Origin: Companilactobacillus kimchiensis
Lineage (GTDB): Bacteria; Bacillota; Bacilli; Lactobacillales; Lactobacillaceae
Assembly (NCBI RefSeq): GCF_001438805.1
Contig: NZ_JQCF01000008.1
Span: 15,425 to 79,424, forward strand
DNA: 64,000 bases
Direction: 5' to 3'
In this document: piece after piece, positions 17,636-26,615 of the stretch
Layout of the letters: each line of letters begins with the position of its first letter
How positions within the stretch are numbered: position 1 is the stretch's first letter
The notes under the pieces: generated by a model
Database searches by the model: none
What the model saw: the letters and a program-made list of their open reading frames with translations, nothing else
Told to the model about the DNA's origin: nothing
Translations under genes and position numbers: made by a program

Positions 17636-18220
17636 ATGGTTTGGAATGTACCTAACAAGTTAACCATGCTTCGTATTATTTTGATTCCGGTCTTTATTAT
17701 TTTATTGGCATTCAATTGGACTGATTTGGGAGATATTTATGTTGCTAATGATTTGATACCAATGAATCATGTATTGGCTACAATTGTTTTCATTATTGCA
17801 TCGTTAACAGATTTACTTGATGGAAAAATTGCCCGTAAGTACCATTTAGTTTCCAATTTCGGTAAATTTGCTGATACCTTAGCTGATAAGATGTTAGTTA
17901 TGACTGCTTTTATTTTTTTAGTAAGCTTCAAAATGGCTCCAGCTTGGGTAGTAGCAATTATTGTTTGTCGTGAACTAGCTGTTACTGGTTTGAGAACAAT
18001 CGTCCTTGAAGTAGGTGGGACTGTTATGGCAGCTCAAATGCCTGGCAAGATTAAAACTACAACACAAATGTTAGCAATTATTTTCTTATTGATGCATGAC
18101 ATTTTCTTCTCTGCTATTGGTTTTCCTATCGGAGAAATTTTCTTATATATCTGCTTAATTTTCACTATTTACTCTGGAGCTGATTACTTTATCCAAAGTA
18201 GAGATGTTTTTAAATCATAA
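17636..18220 (+). CDS. pgsA: CDP-diacylglycerol-glycerol-3-phosphate 3-phosphatidyltransferase
   Basis: PgsA makes phosphatidylglycerophosphate, the first step to phosphatidylglycerol and cardiolipin. The 194-residue membrane protein contains the CDP-alcohol phosphatidyltransferase signature DG-x2-AR-x8-G-x3-D-x3-D, seen as DGKIARKYHLVSNFGKFADTLAD split over residues about 63-85. The N-terminus WNVPNKLTMLRI is typical. GGAGG precedes the ATG. It lies between the rodZ terminator and pncC. Confidence 0.94.
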   Translation: MVWNVPNKLTMLRIILIPVFIILLAFNWTDLGDIYVANDLIPMNHVLATIVFIIASLTDLLDGKIARKYHLVSNFGKFADTLADKMLVMTAFIFLVSFKMAPAWVVAIIVCRELAVTGLRTIVLEVGGTVMAAQMPGKIKTTTQMLAIIFLLMHDIFFSAIGFPIGEIFLYICLIFTIYSGADYFIQSRDVFKS

Positions 18221-18244
18221 TTACGTATTTTGAAAGAGAGAGCA

Positions 18245-18787
18245 ATGAATAATAGAGTAGCTGAAATTTTTAAAATGGTTGAACAAGCTGATTTTGAAAA
18301 AGGATTGCCTGCTGAATTTGTTGATTATCCCCAACAGACAGTGGATTTGTTAAAAGAAAAGCATCTGAAAATTACGGCGGCTGAGAGTTTGACTGCGGGA
18401 ATGTTTCAAGCAACTATTGCTTCTATTCCTGGGGCCTCTAATATTTTCGCTGGTGGTTTTGTGACTTACGCTGATGCAGTTAAAGTTCAGTTATTGGGTA
18501 TGGATCCACAATTGATCGAACAATATACTGTTGTCAGTGCGCCAGTAGCTCAAGCAATGGCCCAATTGTCTGCTCACAAATTGATGGCTGATATTGGAGT
18601 TGGATTTACTGGTGTTGCTGGTCCAGATCCATTGGAGGGGAATCCAGTAGGAACCGTCTTTATTGGGGCTTCCAATAATAAAAATAACGAAGAGATCGTC
18701 AAAGAATTTCATTTTTCAGGTTCCAGACAAGCAATCCGCGTAAAATCAGTACTTTGTGGATTTGCTCTCGTTCAAGAAATAATATAA
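18245..18787 (+). CDS. pncC: CinA C-terminal domain protein (PncC, nicotinamide-nucleotide amidase)
   Basis: The 180-residue protein matches only the C-terminal amidohydrolase domain of CinA: ITAAESLTAGMFQATIAS, GGFVTYADAVK and GVGFTGVAGPDPLEGNPVG. PncC deamidates NMN to NaMN in pyridine-nucleotide recycling. The usual N-terminal MoaB-like half of CinA is absent, and the start has its own AGAGAG, so it is a complete short form rather than a fragment. I chose ATG 18245 over the TTG at 18230. It sits immediately before recA, where full-length cinA is usual in Gram-positives. Confidence 0.87.
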   Translation: MNNRVAEIFKMVEQADFEKGLPAEFVDYPQQTVDLLKEKHLKITAAESLTAGMFQATIASIPGASNIFAGGFVTYADAVKVQLLGMDPQLIEQYTVVSAPVAQAMAQLSAHKLMADIGVGFTGVAGPDPLEGNPVGTVFIGASNNKNNEEIVKEFHFSGSRQAIRVKSVLCGFALVQEII

Positions 18788-18791
18788 CGGA

Positions 18792-18805
18792 CAAACATTT
18801 GTTCG
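18792..18805. promoter_or_regulatory. LexA (DinR) box at recA
   Basis: CAAACATTTGTTCG matches 12 of 14 positions of the Gram-positive SOS consensus CGAACATATGTTCG. It lies 8 bases upstream of the recA -35 hexamer. The same dyad followed by T residues could also end the pncC transcript. Confidence 0.72.
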
Positions 18806-18813
18806 CTTTTTTC

Positions 18814-18842
18814 TTGCTTTTTTGGTATATTACTAATAATAT
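18814..18842 (+). promoter_or_regulatory. recA promoter
   Basis: TTGCTT at 18814-18819 and TAATAT at 18837-18842 are separated by 17 bases, directly downstream of the LexA box and about 30 bases before the recA start. Confidence 0.65.
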
Positions 18843-18875
18843 ATCTAGTGATGAATGCATTAGGAGGACAGCAAT

Positions 18876-20006
18876 TTGGCTAAAGATGAACGACAAAAGG
18901 CTTTGGATGTAGCCTTAAAAAAGATTGAAAAAGATTTTGGTAAAGGTGCCATTATGAGAATGGGTGACGATGTTAATACTCAGATCTCAACAATTTCTAC
19001 CGGTTCATTAGCCCTTGATAATGCTTTGGGTGTCGGTGGTTTTCCACGTGGTAGAATCGTTGAGATTTATGGACCTGAAAGTTCTGGTAAAACTACAGTA
19101 GCTTTACATGCTGTTGCTGAAGTACAAAAGCAAGGTGGAACTGCTGCCTATATTGATGCAGAAAATGCGATGGATCCTGCATATGCAACTGCTTTGGGTG
19201 TAAATATCGATGACTTATTGTTATCACAACCTGATACTGGTGAACAGGGTCTAGAAATTGCTGATGCTTTGGTATCTAGTGGTGCAGTTGATATCGTTGT
19301 TGTTGATTCCGTTGCAGCTTTGGTTCCACGTGCAGAAATTGAAGGGGACATGGGTGATGCTCACGTTGGTCTACAAGCTAGATTGATGTCACAAGCTTTG
19401 CGTAAGCTTTCTGGCTCAATTAATAAGACCAAGACTATCGCTTTGTTCATTAACCAAATTCGTGAAAAAGTTGGTATCATGTTTGGTAATCCAGAAACTA
19501 CTCCTGGTGGTCGTGCTTTGAAGTTTTATGCCACGATTAGACTTGAAGTTCGTCGTGCTGAACAGATCAAAGATGGTACAGATGTAATTGGTAACCGTAC
19601 TAAGATTAAAGTTGTTAAGAACAAGGTTGCACCACCATTTAAAGTTGCCCTTGTTGACATTATGTATGGTCATGGTATTTCTCAAACTGGTGAATTGGTA
19701 GATATGGCTGTCGATAAAGATATTATCGATAAAAGTGGTTCATGGTATTCATACGGTGATGAAAGAATTGGTCAAGGTCGAGAAAATGCTAAGACTTACT
19801 TGGCAGAGAATCCTGAAAAAATGGACGAGATCAAAACTAAAGTTCGTGATGCATATGGTATGGATGGCAAACCAGAAGAACCAGAAGATCCAGCTGAAGT
19901 TAATAATGAGAAGCCAGATAAGACTGAAAAATCAGACAAAAAAGACAAACCAGATGATGGAAGTATTGATTTAATTCCCGATTCAGATAAAAAAGAGACT
20001 AAATAG
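18876..20006 (+). CDS. recA: Recombinase RecA
   Basis: RecA forms the filament for homologous recombination and triggers LexA self-cleavage. The 376-residue protein has the Walker [10 protein letters not shown] (about residue 66), the DNA-binding L1/L2 region and the conserved [20 protein letters not shown]. The C-terminal tail is rich in Asp, Glu and Lys. It starts at TTG, with AGGAGG 8 bases upstream (18862-18867). Control is by a LexA box and its own promoter; a terminator hairpin overlaps its stop codon. It serves both the SOS genes (uvrBA) and the competence genes in this window. Confidence 0.98.
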   Translation: MAKDERQKALDVALKKIEKDFGKGAIMRMGDDVNTQISTISTGSLALDNALGVGGFPRGRIVEIYGPESSGKTTVALHAVAEVQKQGGTAAYIDAENAMDPAYATALGVNIDDLLLSQPDTGEQGLEIADALVSSGAVDIVVVDSVAALVPRAEIEGDMGDAHVGLQARLMSQALRKLSGSINKTKTIALFINQIREKVGIMFGNPETTPGGRALKFYATIRLEVRRAEQIKDGTDVIGNRTKIKVVKNKVAPPFKVALVDIMYGHGISQTGELVDMAVDKDIIDKSGSWYSYGDERIGQGRENAKTYLAENPEKMDEIKTKVRDAYGMDGKPEEPEDPAEVNNEKPDKTEKSDKKDKPDDGSIDLIPDSDKKETK

Positions 20007-20018
20007 GTCTCTTTTTTT
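19990..20018 (+). terminator. Terminator of recA
   Basis: AAAGAGAC and GTCTCTTT pair across a 7-base loop holding the stop codon and are followed by a T-run. Confidence 0.85.
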
Positions 20019-20030
20019 CTTTTTATTTGG

Positions 20031-20058
20031 TTGACAGGTCGTATTTATCCTATAATAT
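20031..20058 (+). promoter_or_regulatory. rny promoter
   Basis: A consensus TTGACA (20031-20036) is followed by TATAAT at 20051 (14-base gap) and by the overlapping TAATAT at 20053 (16-base gap). The second is the more likely -10. Confidence 0.65.
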
Positions 20059-20134
20059 TAAGTTGTATGTAAATATTCTGTAACATATGTGTTTTACAAA
20101 CAAACTTTTTAATAGAAAACATGGAGGTGATGGC

Positions 20135-21700
20135 ATGTATCCTGCTATCATAACCTTCTCTTTCGCTCTAGTAACATTAATCGTAGGTATCCTCTTCGGA
20201 TATGCTCTCTGTAAGGACTCTTACGAGAAAAAACTTTCACAAGCAAAACAAACTGCTGACGATATCGTTGCGGACGCAAAAAAGGCTTCTAAATCCTTGA
20301 AAAAGGAAACTTTACTTGAAGCTAAGGATGAGATTCATCATTATCGTGAGAAACAAGAAGATGAATTGAAAGAACGTCGTAAGGATATTCAGAAACAAGA
20401 GAATAGAGTTCTCGAACGACAAGACATTTTGGATAAAAAGGACCAATCGCTTGAAAAGCGTGAGGAAAATATCGAAAATAACGAGAATAATATTTCAGCA
20501 CGACAACATAAACTTGATGAAAAAGACAAACAATTGACTGATACTCTTAGTGAACAGCAAGCGGAGCTGGTAAGAGTAAGTAACTTAACTCGTGAACAAG
20601 GAAGAAAGATCATTTTGGATAAGCTTAATGGGGAATTAACCCATGAACGTGCCAAGATGATTCAGGATAGTGACGAACAAGCTAAGCAAAACGCCGAAAA
20701 AGACGCTAAAGCTTTGATTGTAGCCGCTCTTCAAAGAAGTGCAGCTGATACTGTTTCAGAATCAACTGTTACTACTGTTACCTTGCCTAATGAAGACATG
20801 AAAGGTAGGATCATTGGTCGTGAGGGTAGAAATATCCGGACCATTGAGGCACTTACTGGTGTTGATTTAATTATTGATGACACTCCAGAAGCTGTTTCTT
20901 TGAGTGCTTATGATCCTGTGAGAAGAGAAATCGCTCGCATGGCTTTAGAGAAATTGATCGAAGATGGTCGTATTCATCCTGCACGTATTGAGGAAATGGT
21001 TGATAAAGCCAGAAAAGAAATGGACGATCATATTCGTGAAGTTGGTGAACAAACTATTTATGGTTTGGGAATCAGTTCAATCAATCCTGATCTGATTAAG
21101 ATCATTGGACGTATGGAATATCGTACGAGTTACGGTCAAAATGTTTTGAATCACTCTATCGAAGTAGCTAAACTAGCCGCTGTAATGGCTGCTGAAATGG
21201 GTGAAGATGTTATGTTAGCAAAACGAGCAGGTTTATTGCACGATATCGGTAAAGCTATCGATCGTGAAGTTGACGGATCCCACGTAGAAATAGGTGTGGA
21301 TATCGCAACTAAGTATAAAGAACCAGAAGTAGTTATTAATACAATTGCTTCGCATCATGGGGATGTAGAACCAACATCATTTATCGCAACAATTGTTGCA
21401 ACAGCTGATGCAATTTCAGCATCACGTCCTGGTGCTAGATCAGAATCAATGGAAAACTATATTCATCGTCTTGAAAAGTTGGAGGAAATTGCCGACAAAC
21501 ATGAGGGCGTTGATCATAGTTATGCCATTCAAGCTGGTCATGAAATTCGTGTCATGGTTAAACCTGAGGAGATCTCTGATGACCAAGCTGCAATTCTAGC
21601 TCGTGATATGAAGAGCGAAATTGAAGAAAATCTTGAATATCCAGGCCATATTAAGGTCACGGTTGTTCGTGAAATCAGAAAAGTTGAATTAGCGAAATAA
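20135..21700 (+). CDS. rny: Ribonuclease Y
   Basis: RNase Y is the membrane-bound endoribonuclease that starts mRNA decay in Firmicutes. The 521-residue protein has an N-terminal membrane helix (about 3-25), a long charged coiled coil (about 30-200), a KH RNA-binding domain ([19 protein letters not shown]) and an HD phosphodiesterase domain with His369-Asp370 in [12 protein letters not shown]. The frame is open 48 bases further upstream, but GGAGGTGAT at 20123-20131 fits ATG 20135 only. It has its own promoter after the recA terminator. Confidence 0.97.
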   Translation: MYPAIITFSFALVTLIVGILFGYALCKDSYEKKLSQAKQTADDIVADAKKASKSLKKETLLEAKDEIHHYREKQEDELKERRKDIQKQENRVLERQDILDKKDQSLEKREENIENNENNISARQHKLDEKDKQLTDTLSEQQAELVRVSNLTREQGRKIILDKLNGELTHERAKMIQDSDEQAKQNAEKDAKALIVAALQRSAADTVSESTVTTVTLPNEDMKGRIIGREGRNIRTIEALTGVDLIIDDTPEAVSLSAYDPVRREIARMALEKLIEDGRIHPARIEEMVDKARKEMDDHIREVGEQTIYGLGISSINPDLIKIIGRMEYRTSYGQNVLNHSIEVAKLAAVMAAEMGEDVMLAKRAGLLHDIGKAIDREVDGSHVEIGVDIATKYKEPEVVINTIASHHGDVEPTSFIATIVATADAISASRPGARSESMENYIHRLEKLEEIADKHEGVDHSYAIQAGHEIRVMVKPEEISDDQAAILARDMKSEIEENLEYPGHIKVTVVREIRKVELAK

Positions 21701-21706
21701 TTATTG

Positions 21707-21738
21707 AGGGGTGTATCGATTGGTACACTTCTTTTTTT
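21707..21738 (+). terminator. Terminator of rny
   Basis: AGGGGTGTA pairs with TACACTTCT, using G-U pairs, and is followed by a T-run. Confidence 0.8.
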
Positions 21739-21748
21739 TAATTTCTTT

Positions 21749-21776
21749 TTGGAATGGGCACGTGGTATTGTATAAT
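21749..21776 (+). promoter_or_regulatory. tagO promoter
   Basis: TTGGAA at 21749-21754 and TATAAT at 21771-21776 are 16 bases apart, 33 bases upstream of the start codon. Confidence 0.7.
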
Positions 21777-21809
21777 TGTTTTATTAATGGAAAGTGAGTT
21801 TTTCTAAAA

Positions 21810-22904
21810 ATGTCGGGTATGTTTAGTGTAGTAGTAAAATTATTTGTAACGATGATAATATCGGCTGCGATAACTCCTTTCGTAGTGAAATTAGCTTATA
21901 TTTTAGGGGCCGTAGATAAACCAAATGCTCGTCGGGTCAATATCAAACCAATGCCTACGATGGGTGGATTAGCAATTTTTATTGCGTTTAATTTCTCAAC
22001 GTTTGTGTTATTGCGGGAGCAATTTCCAACCCATGAGTTGTTCAGTGTCTTTCTAGCTGAATGTATCATTATCCTAACTGGAATTATTGATGATATTCGT
22101 GAGTTGTCACCCAAAGCAAAATTGTCGGGGATTTTAGCAGCAGCGTTAGTCATTTATTTCTTAGCCGGAATCAGAATGAATGAAGTGACTTTGCCATTCT
22201 TTGGGTCATTCCAATTAGGCTGGTGGAGTTTGCCAATTACCATTATCTGGATCATTGCCATTACTAATGCAGTCAACTTGATTGATGGGTTAGATGGATT
22301 AGCGACTGGGGTTTCAATCATCGCGTTGTTCACCATGGGTATTATGGCGTACTTCTTCTTGAATATGACCAATGTATATGTGGCGATTTGGATTTTTGCG
22401 ATGGTAGCAGCCTTGATCGGTTTCTTACCACATAACTTTCATCCAGCTAGTATTTTCTTAGGGGATACTGGTTCACTGTTCATTGGATTTATGATGGCAG
22501 TCTTTTCACTTAAAGGGTTGAAGAATGTAACTTTTGTGACTTTGTTAATGCCAGTGGTAATTATGGGTGTGCCAATTACCGATACGGTTTATGCTATTTT
22601 AAGAAGATTATTGAATAAAAAACCAATTATGCAAGCTGATAAACATCATTTGCACCATAGATTGATGCAATTAGGCTTGTCACATCGACAAACAGTTTTA
22701 GTTATTTATGGTTTGTCATTAGTTTTTGCTTTTATCTCCCTGCTTTACCCATTATCAACTTTGTGGGGTAGCGTCTTGTTAACCGTTGGAGTTTTGATTG
22801 GTTTGGAGTTATTCATCGAATCGATCGGATTACTTGGTGATAACCGTCAGCCATTACTAAAAGCAATTCAAAGATTTGTTAAACGATTAGAAAAGAAAGA
22901 TTAG
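21810..22904 (+). CDS. tagO: UDP-GlcNAc:undecaprenyl-phosphate GlcNAc-1-phosphate transferase
   Basis: TagO starts wall teichoic acid (and some polysaccharide) synthesis by loading GlcNAc-1-phosphate on undecaprenyl phosphate. The 364-residue MraY/WecA-family protein has about ten to eleven membrane helices. It shows the cytoplasmic motifs DDIRELSPKAKL, NLIDGLDGLATGVS and the histidine-rich loop HHLHHRLMQLGLSHRQ. Residues around FLGDTGSLFIGF are also conserved. It stands as a single gene between its own promoter and terminator. WecA-type use for another glycan is possible. Confidence 0.92.
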   Translation: MSGMFSVVVKLFVTMIISAAITPFVVKLAYILGAVDKPNARRVNIKPMPTMGGLAIFIAFNFSTFVLLREQFPTHELFSVFLAECIIILTGIIDDIRELSPKAKLSGILAAALVIYFLAGIRMNEVTLPFFGSFQLGWWSLPITIIWIIAITNAVNLIDGLDGLATGVSIIALFTMGIMAYFFLNMTNVYVAIWIFAMVAALIGFLPHNFHPASIFLGDTGSLFIGFMMAVFSLKGLKNVTFVTLLMPVVIMGVPITDTVYAILRRLLNKKPIMQADKHHLHHRLMQLGLSHRQTVLVIYGLSLVFAFISLLYPLSTLWGSVLLTVGVLIGLELFIESIGLLGDNRQPLLKAIQRFVKRLEKKD

Positions 22905-22933
22905 CAAGCGCGTTATAGCGCCTGCTTTTTTTG
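22903..22933 (+). terminator. Terminator of tagO
   Basis: AGCAAGCGC and GCGCCTGCT pair across the loop GTTATA and are followed by a T-run. Confidence 0.85.
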
Positions 22934-23044
22934 TCCCTAGAGTCAGTTCTACAAAGACTAGACTAAGCATCTCTTGAGTTCTGGGTTGTGTAGGTAGTAT
23001 ATATATTGCAAGACCTTTTAAATTGAATTCGAGGAGAAATAAAA

Positions 23045-23818
23045 ATGGAACTGAATGAACAACTCAGGAAATATCGTAAACAAGAAAGTTTGACTCAAAA
23101 GCAATTAGCTCAGAAATTGAACGTTTCAGATAAAACAGTTTCTAGTTGGGAAACCGGGCGAACTTATCCAGATATTTCTTTATTGATCAACCTTGGTTCT
23201 ATTTTGAATATTTCCTTAGATGAATTTTTAAAAGGAGATAGTGAGACCGTGGAAAAAATTGACAAGGATTTAAAATTAACTAAGGTTTATAAACACTGGC
23301 TCGTAGCAATATTACTGGTATTGATATTAATTGGAGGGGGTTATCTTTTTCTTTCAAACTACAAATATCAGAATGAAATGGTCGATCGGTTTAATCCATT
23401 GATACCAACTCAAATTGGTTATGCGGCCTTACCAACTGAGAAGACGGCGGTGGCTGGGGATTATGTGACGGTTTCAAATGAAAAGCATAGAAAAACCAGA
23501 GGATTGGGAGTACCTTTCAAGCATATGGTGGTGACTGATGATGCTTGGGGAAATTCTTCTTTTCTAACTTTTGAAGGTGGTTTACCTCCAGAGAATAAAC
23601 CGTATGCGATGGTTGAACATCGAGGAACTTATGTTTCCAGAATAAATTTTGTTAGTTGGGATGCGATCCCTAGCTCAATTAGGAATAATATGTATAAAGA
23701 TTACTCAGATTATCGTGGGATGTATGAGGACTGGAGTAAAGATATGAAGACTTTCAAAGGACCCAAAGGACAAATGGATCTAAAGAAGCCTTTTATGATG
23801 CGAACTGGTAAATATTAA
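23045..23818 (+). CDS. XRE-family regulator with membrane anchor and external domain
   Basis: The 257-residue protein begins with a clear Cro/CI helix-turn-helix (residues 1-60; QKQLAQKLNVSDKTVSSWETG, slightly longer than the core). One membrane helix follows at about 80-102 (LVAILLVLILIGGGYLFL), then about 150 extracytoplasmic residues without a motif I recognise. By topology this is a one-component sensor that could pass an external signal to a DNA-bound domain. GAGGAG precedes the ATG. It lies between tagO and yvyE with a bidirectional terminator after it. Target genes are unknown. Confidence 0.75.
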   Translation: MELNEQLRKYRKQESLTQKQLAQKLNVSDKTVSSWETGRTYPDISLLINLGSILNISLDEFLKGDSETVEKIDKDLKLTKVYKHWLVAILLVLILIGGGYLFLSNYKYQNEMVDRFNPLIPTQIGYAALPTEKTAVAGDYVTVSNEKHRKTRGLGVPFKHMVVTDDAWGNSSFLTFEGGLPPENKPYAMVEHRGTYVSRINFVSWDAIPSSIRNNMYKDYSDYRGMYEDWSKDMKTFKGPKGQMDLKKPFMMRTGKY

Positions 23819-23866
23819 AAAAAGAAGTGCAACACGAATTTCAAATTCGGTTGGCACTTCTTTTTA
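23817..23866. terminator. Bidirectional terminator between the XRE gene and yvyE
   Basis: AAAAGAAGTGC and GCACTTCTTTT, plus the inner CGAATTT/AAATTCG, form a long stem with A-runs and T-runs on both sides. Confidence 0.88.
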
Positions 23867-24502
23867 ATTTGCTTCTATAGGAACTTGTTTATAAGTCTGT
23901 TCAGTTTCTTTTAAAATAATTTGATTTTGAAAGAGATCCTTGATGTTTTGCACAGCCTTATCGACGATATCTAAATCCAAAAAGATCTGACATTTTACAT
24001 CGGCAGCAAATTGTTTATCTTCCAAAGTGATTTTTTCCTTTTGTGCATAATTATCGAATTTATCAAACATGTGATAGGGGATAGTTAACTCAAAACCTTG
24101 TTGGATACGATTTTCAACTAAACCGATCTCTTTAACTGCTTCGGCGGTTGTTGATGAATAAGCTCTGATTAAACCACCAGCACCTAATTTGATACCACCG
24201 AAATAACGAGTCACAACTGCAGTGACGTTTTGGAGATCTTGTTGCTGTAAAACATTTAGAATTGGTGATCCAGCAGTACCGCTTGGTTCACCATCATCAG
24301 ACATTCGTTCGATCTTAACGTTTGCTAGAACAATGAAGGCTGTGCAATTGTGAGTTGCTCCAGATTCTTGTTCACGGATCTGTTTGATAAAATCGTTGGC
24401 TTCTTCTTCAGAGAAAGTTTGAGCAATGTGGGCGATGAAGCGAGATTTTTTAATGATTTTTTCGTGACTGCCCGTTTGGGCAATGGTTTTATAATTTTGC
24501 AA
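23864..24502 (-). CDS. yvyE: YigZ/IMPACT family protein (YvyE)
   Basis: The 212-residue protein belongs to the UPF0029/IMPACT family (YvyE in Bacillus), likely translation-associated but not biochemically defined. The hallmark RMSDDGEPSGTAGSPIL is present, with RYFGGIKLGAGGLIRAYS and a C-terminal ferredoxin-like domain. It starts with TTG at 24502, supported by AGGAGC 7 bases upstream. It is divergent from comFA, as in Bacillus, where yvyE lies near the comF locus. Confidence 0.9.
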   Translation of the reverse strand: MQNYKTIAQTGSHEKIIKKSRFIAHIAQTFSEEEANDFIKQIREQESGATHNCTAFIVLANVKIERMSDDGEPSGTAGSPILNVLQQQDLQNVTAVVTRYFGGIKLGAGGLIRAYSSTTAEAVKEIGLVENRIQQGFELTIPYHMFDKFDNYAQKEKITLEDKQFAADVKCQIFLDLDIVDKAVQNIKDLFQNQIILKETEQTYKQVPIEAN

Positions 24503-24522
24503 AAGTTTAGCTCCTTTACGTA

Positions 24523-25842
24523 ATGTTAAGTATGAAGAATATAAATGAATTTTTGGGTGGTAGGATTTTTAACCTAGCCGAATTGGAACAATCTGAATTA
24601 GAAGATTTGATCAGTTTAGGTAGTCAAATAGTTTCGGCTACATTTAAGAAAAATAATAAACTATTTTGCCGGCGTTGCCTAATGGAGATCAGAAAGTTAC
24701 CAATAGAATTTCAGTATTGTCGTAATTGTATCAATCTGGGTAAAATCAAAGTTAATGATCGATTGGTTATTACCCCCACAGACGTCAAATATCCGATCCA
24801 GTCTAATTATCTAGTTTGGGATGGCCAATTAACCACTAATCAGCAGAAAGGGGTTAGAGAGCTTCTGAGAGCTTTTGATAAAAAACAAGATCATTTAGTG
24901 TGGGCGGTAACTGGAGCCGGTAAAACTGAAATGATTTTTCCACTGATTGAACAGGCGTTATTTAAGCAACAGCGGGTCGCAATTTGTTCGCCACGAGTGG
25001 ATGTTTGTATTGAATTGTTCCCGCGAATCCAACAAGTGTTTCCAAATACCAGTGTGGGGTTGTTTCATGGTAAGAGTGAAGAGAATTATCATCTGACACA
25101 AATTATGCTGGCAACAGTGCATCAACTGATCCGATTTGAACAGGCCTTTGATGTTTTAATAATTGACGAAGTTGATTCATATCCATTAGCGGGAAATAAG
25201 ATGTTACATCAGGCTATTACGAAAGCTAAAGACAATCAAGGGATGATCGTTTACTTGTCAGCGACTCCGCCTAAGGAATTATTGATTGCTGTTAGTAAGC
25301 ACCAAGTGACTTTAACTAAATTGTATCAGAGATTCCACGGCCACCCATTACCAGAGCCACGATGTCATTTGTTGTTGAAGCAGCTAGAATTTTTAGGGAT
25401 AAATCCTCGATTAAGATCAAAACTTACACAATTGATTAAGAATGGGCAACGATTCATGCTGTTCTTCCCTCAAATTCCTATAATGAAATCATTTGCCGAG
25501 AAATTACATAAATTATATCCATTATTAAATTTTGTTACTGTTAGCTCGAAAGATCAACATCGTCTGGAGAAAGTTCAGCAATTTCGTGAACAAAAGGTTC
25601 AAGCAATTTTAACAACTACTATTTTGGAACGAGGTGTGACCTTTAAGAAAATCACCGTCATTGTCTTAGCTGCTCAAGCTAAAGAATTTTCGAAGACCAG
25701 TTTGATTCAGATTGCTGGTCGAGCAGGTCGTGGAAAGGATTCTTATGATGACGAAGTTCATTTTTATTATCAGTATTATAATGATCAGATTCGATTGGCG
25801 TGTGCAGAAATCGATTATTTGAATCGGCAAGCTAAATCATGA
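24523..25842 (+). CDS. comFA: ComFA, DEAD-box DNA-uptake ATPase
   Basis: ComFA is the cytoplasmic helicase-like ATPase that drives transformation DNA through ComEC. The 439-residue protein has a four-cysteine zinc motif (FCRRC...YCRNC, about residues 47-70), Walker A TGAGKTE, the DEAD-like IIDEVDSYP, motif III SATPP and the C-terminal helicase motif IAGRAGRGKDS. No good Shine-Dalgarno precedes the ATGs at 24523 or 24532, so the exact start is uncertain. It overlaps comFC by four bases. The gene is intact. Confidence 0.93.
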   Translation: MLSMKNINEFLGGRIFNLAELEQSELEDLISLGSQIVSATFKKNNKLFCRRCLMEIRKLPIEFQYCRNCINLGKIKVNDRLVITPTDVKYPIQSNYLVWDGQLTTNQQKGVRELLRAFDKKQDHLVWAVTGAGKTEMIFPLIEQALFKQQRVAICSPRVDVCIELFPRIQQVFPNTSVGLFHGKSEENYHLTQIMLATVHQLIRFEQAFDVLIIDEVDSYPLAGNKMLHQAITKAKDNQGMIVYLSATPPKELLIAVSKHQVTLTKLYQRFHGHPLPEPRCHLLLKQLEFLGINPRLRSKLTQLIKNGQRFMLFFPQIPIMKSFAEKLHKLYPLLNFVTVSSKDQHRLEKVQQFREQKVQAILTTTILERGVTFKKITVIVLAAQAKEFSKTSLIQIAGRAGRGKDSYDDEVHFYYQYYNDQIRLACAEIDYLNRQAKS

Positions 25843-26519
25843 AATGTCTTAATTGTGGTAATCAAATAACAAATAATTTAAAAATTAAAGAAATATTTTT
25901 ATTTAAAGAAATCATTCCTGATTATATTTGCAATTTATGCCGTAGCCAGTTGGCGCCGTTGTCAGGACGAAATAATTGTCCCCGATGTTTTAAAGCTAAT
26001 GCAAATGGAATTTGTTCAGATTGTCGGATGTGGGAGGAAAAATACCAGGTAATCAATTGCCATCAAGCTTTGTTTGAGTATAATCAGTTCATACACAGCT
26101 ACTTCAAGCTGTATAAGCGATATGGAGATGTCTTGATGGCTAAGTTATTTTTTCAAGATATAAAGAGCTGGTCTCAAAGAAATCACTTTGATGTAGTTAC
26201 ATATATTCCAGCCAGTAAAAGTCATCTTCAGGCACGTGGATTTGATCCAGTCTATGAATTGTATGCAGATATTTTTGATTTGAAGCAACTTTTGACAAAG
26301 GTTGATGCTGATAAACCACAGGCTCAGAAGAATCGTTTGGAGCGATTATCGACTCCCCAAACTTTTTGTGCCTTGCCAGAGCTAAATCAGATTCAAAAAA
26401 ATCAAAGTATTTTAATACTAGATGACATTTATACAACCGGTCGAACCTTAATGCATGCTCATGATATATTTTTTAGAGCTAATTTTAAAAAAATTTACAC
26501 ATTTTCATTATCTAGGTAA
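25839..26519 (+). CDS. comFC: ComFC, competence phosphoribosyltransferase-like protein
   Basis: ComFC works with ComFA in DNA uptake. The 226-residue protein has an N-terminal set of four CxxC pairs (CLNC, CNLC, CPRC, CSDC) that can bind zinc. It ends with a type I phosphoribosyltransferase domain having the PRPP loop SILILDDIYTTGRT. YIPASKSHLQARGFDPVYEL is the preceding conserved part. Translation is coupled to comFA through the ATGA overlap. The two genes plus coiA and recA give much of the intracellular transformation route. Confidence 0.93.
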   Translation: MKCLNCGNQITNNLKIKEIFLFKEIIPDYICNLCRSQLAPLSGRNNCPRCFKANANGICSDCRMWEEKYQVINCHQALFEYNQFIHSYFKLYKRYGDVLMAKLFFQDIKSWSQRNHFDVVTYIPASKSHLQARGFDPVYELYADIFDLKQLLTKVDADKPQAQKNRLERLSTPQTFCALPELNQIQKNQSILILDDIYTTGRTLMHAHDIFFRANFKKIYTFSLSR

Positions 26520-26533
26520 TGGAAACGTTGTCA
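26520..26533. promoter_or_regulatory. Catabolite-responsive element (cre) at hpf
   Basis: TGGAAACGTTGTCA fits the degenerate cre consensus TGNAARCGNWWNCA at all but one position and overlaps the -35 hexamer of hpf. That placement predicts repression by CcpA while sugar is plentiful. Confidence 0.65.
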
Positions 26534-26556
26534 TATTGGCACAAAAATATTATAAT
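26528..26556 (+). promoter_or_regulatory. hpf promoter
   Basis: TTGTCA at 26528-26533 and TATAAT at 26551-26556 have the optimal 17-base gap. The leader that follows starts with a hairpin TTAAAGAG/CTCTTTAA (26561-26586). A TTCC/GGAA pairing may cover part of the Shine-Dalgarno. Confidence 0.8.
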
Positions 26557-26615
26557 TGCATTAAAGAGATGCAAGACACTCTTTAATTTCCTACTCGTCG
26601 GAAGGAGAGATTATT

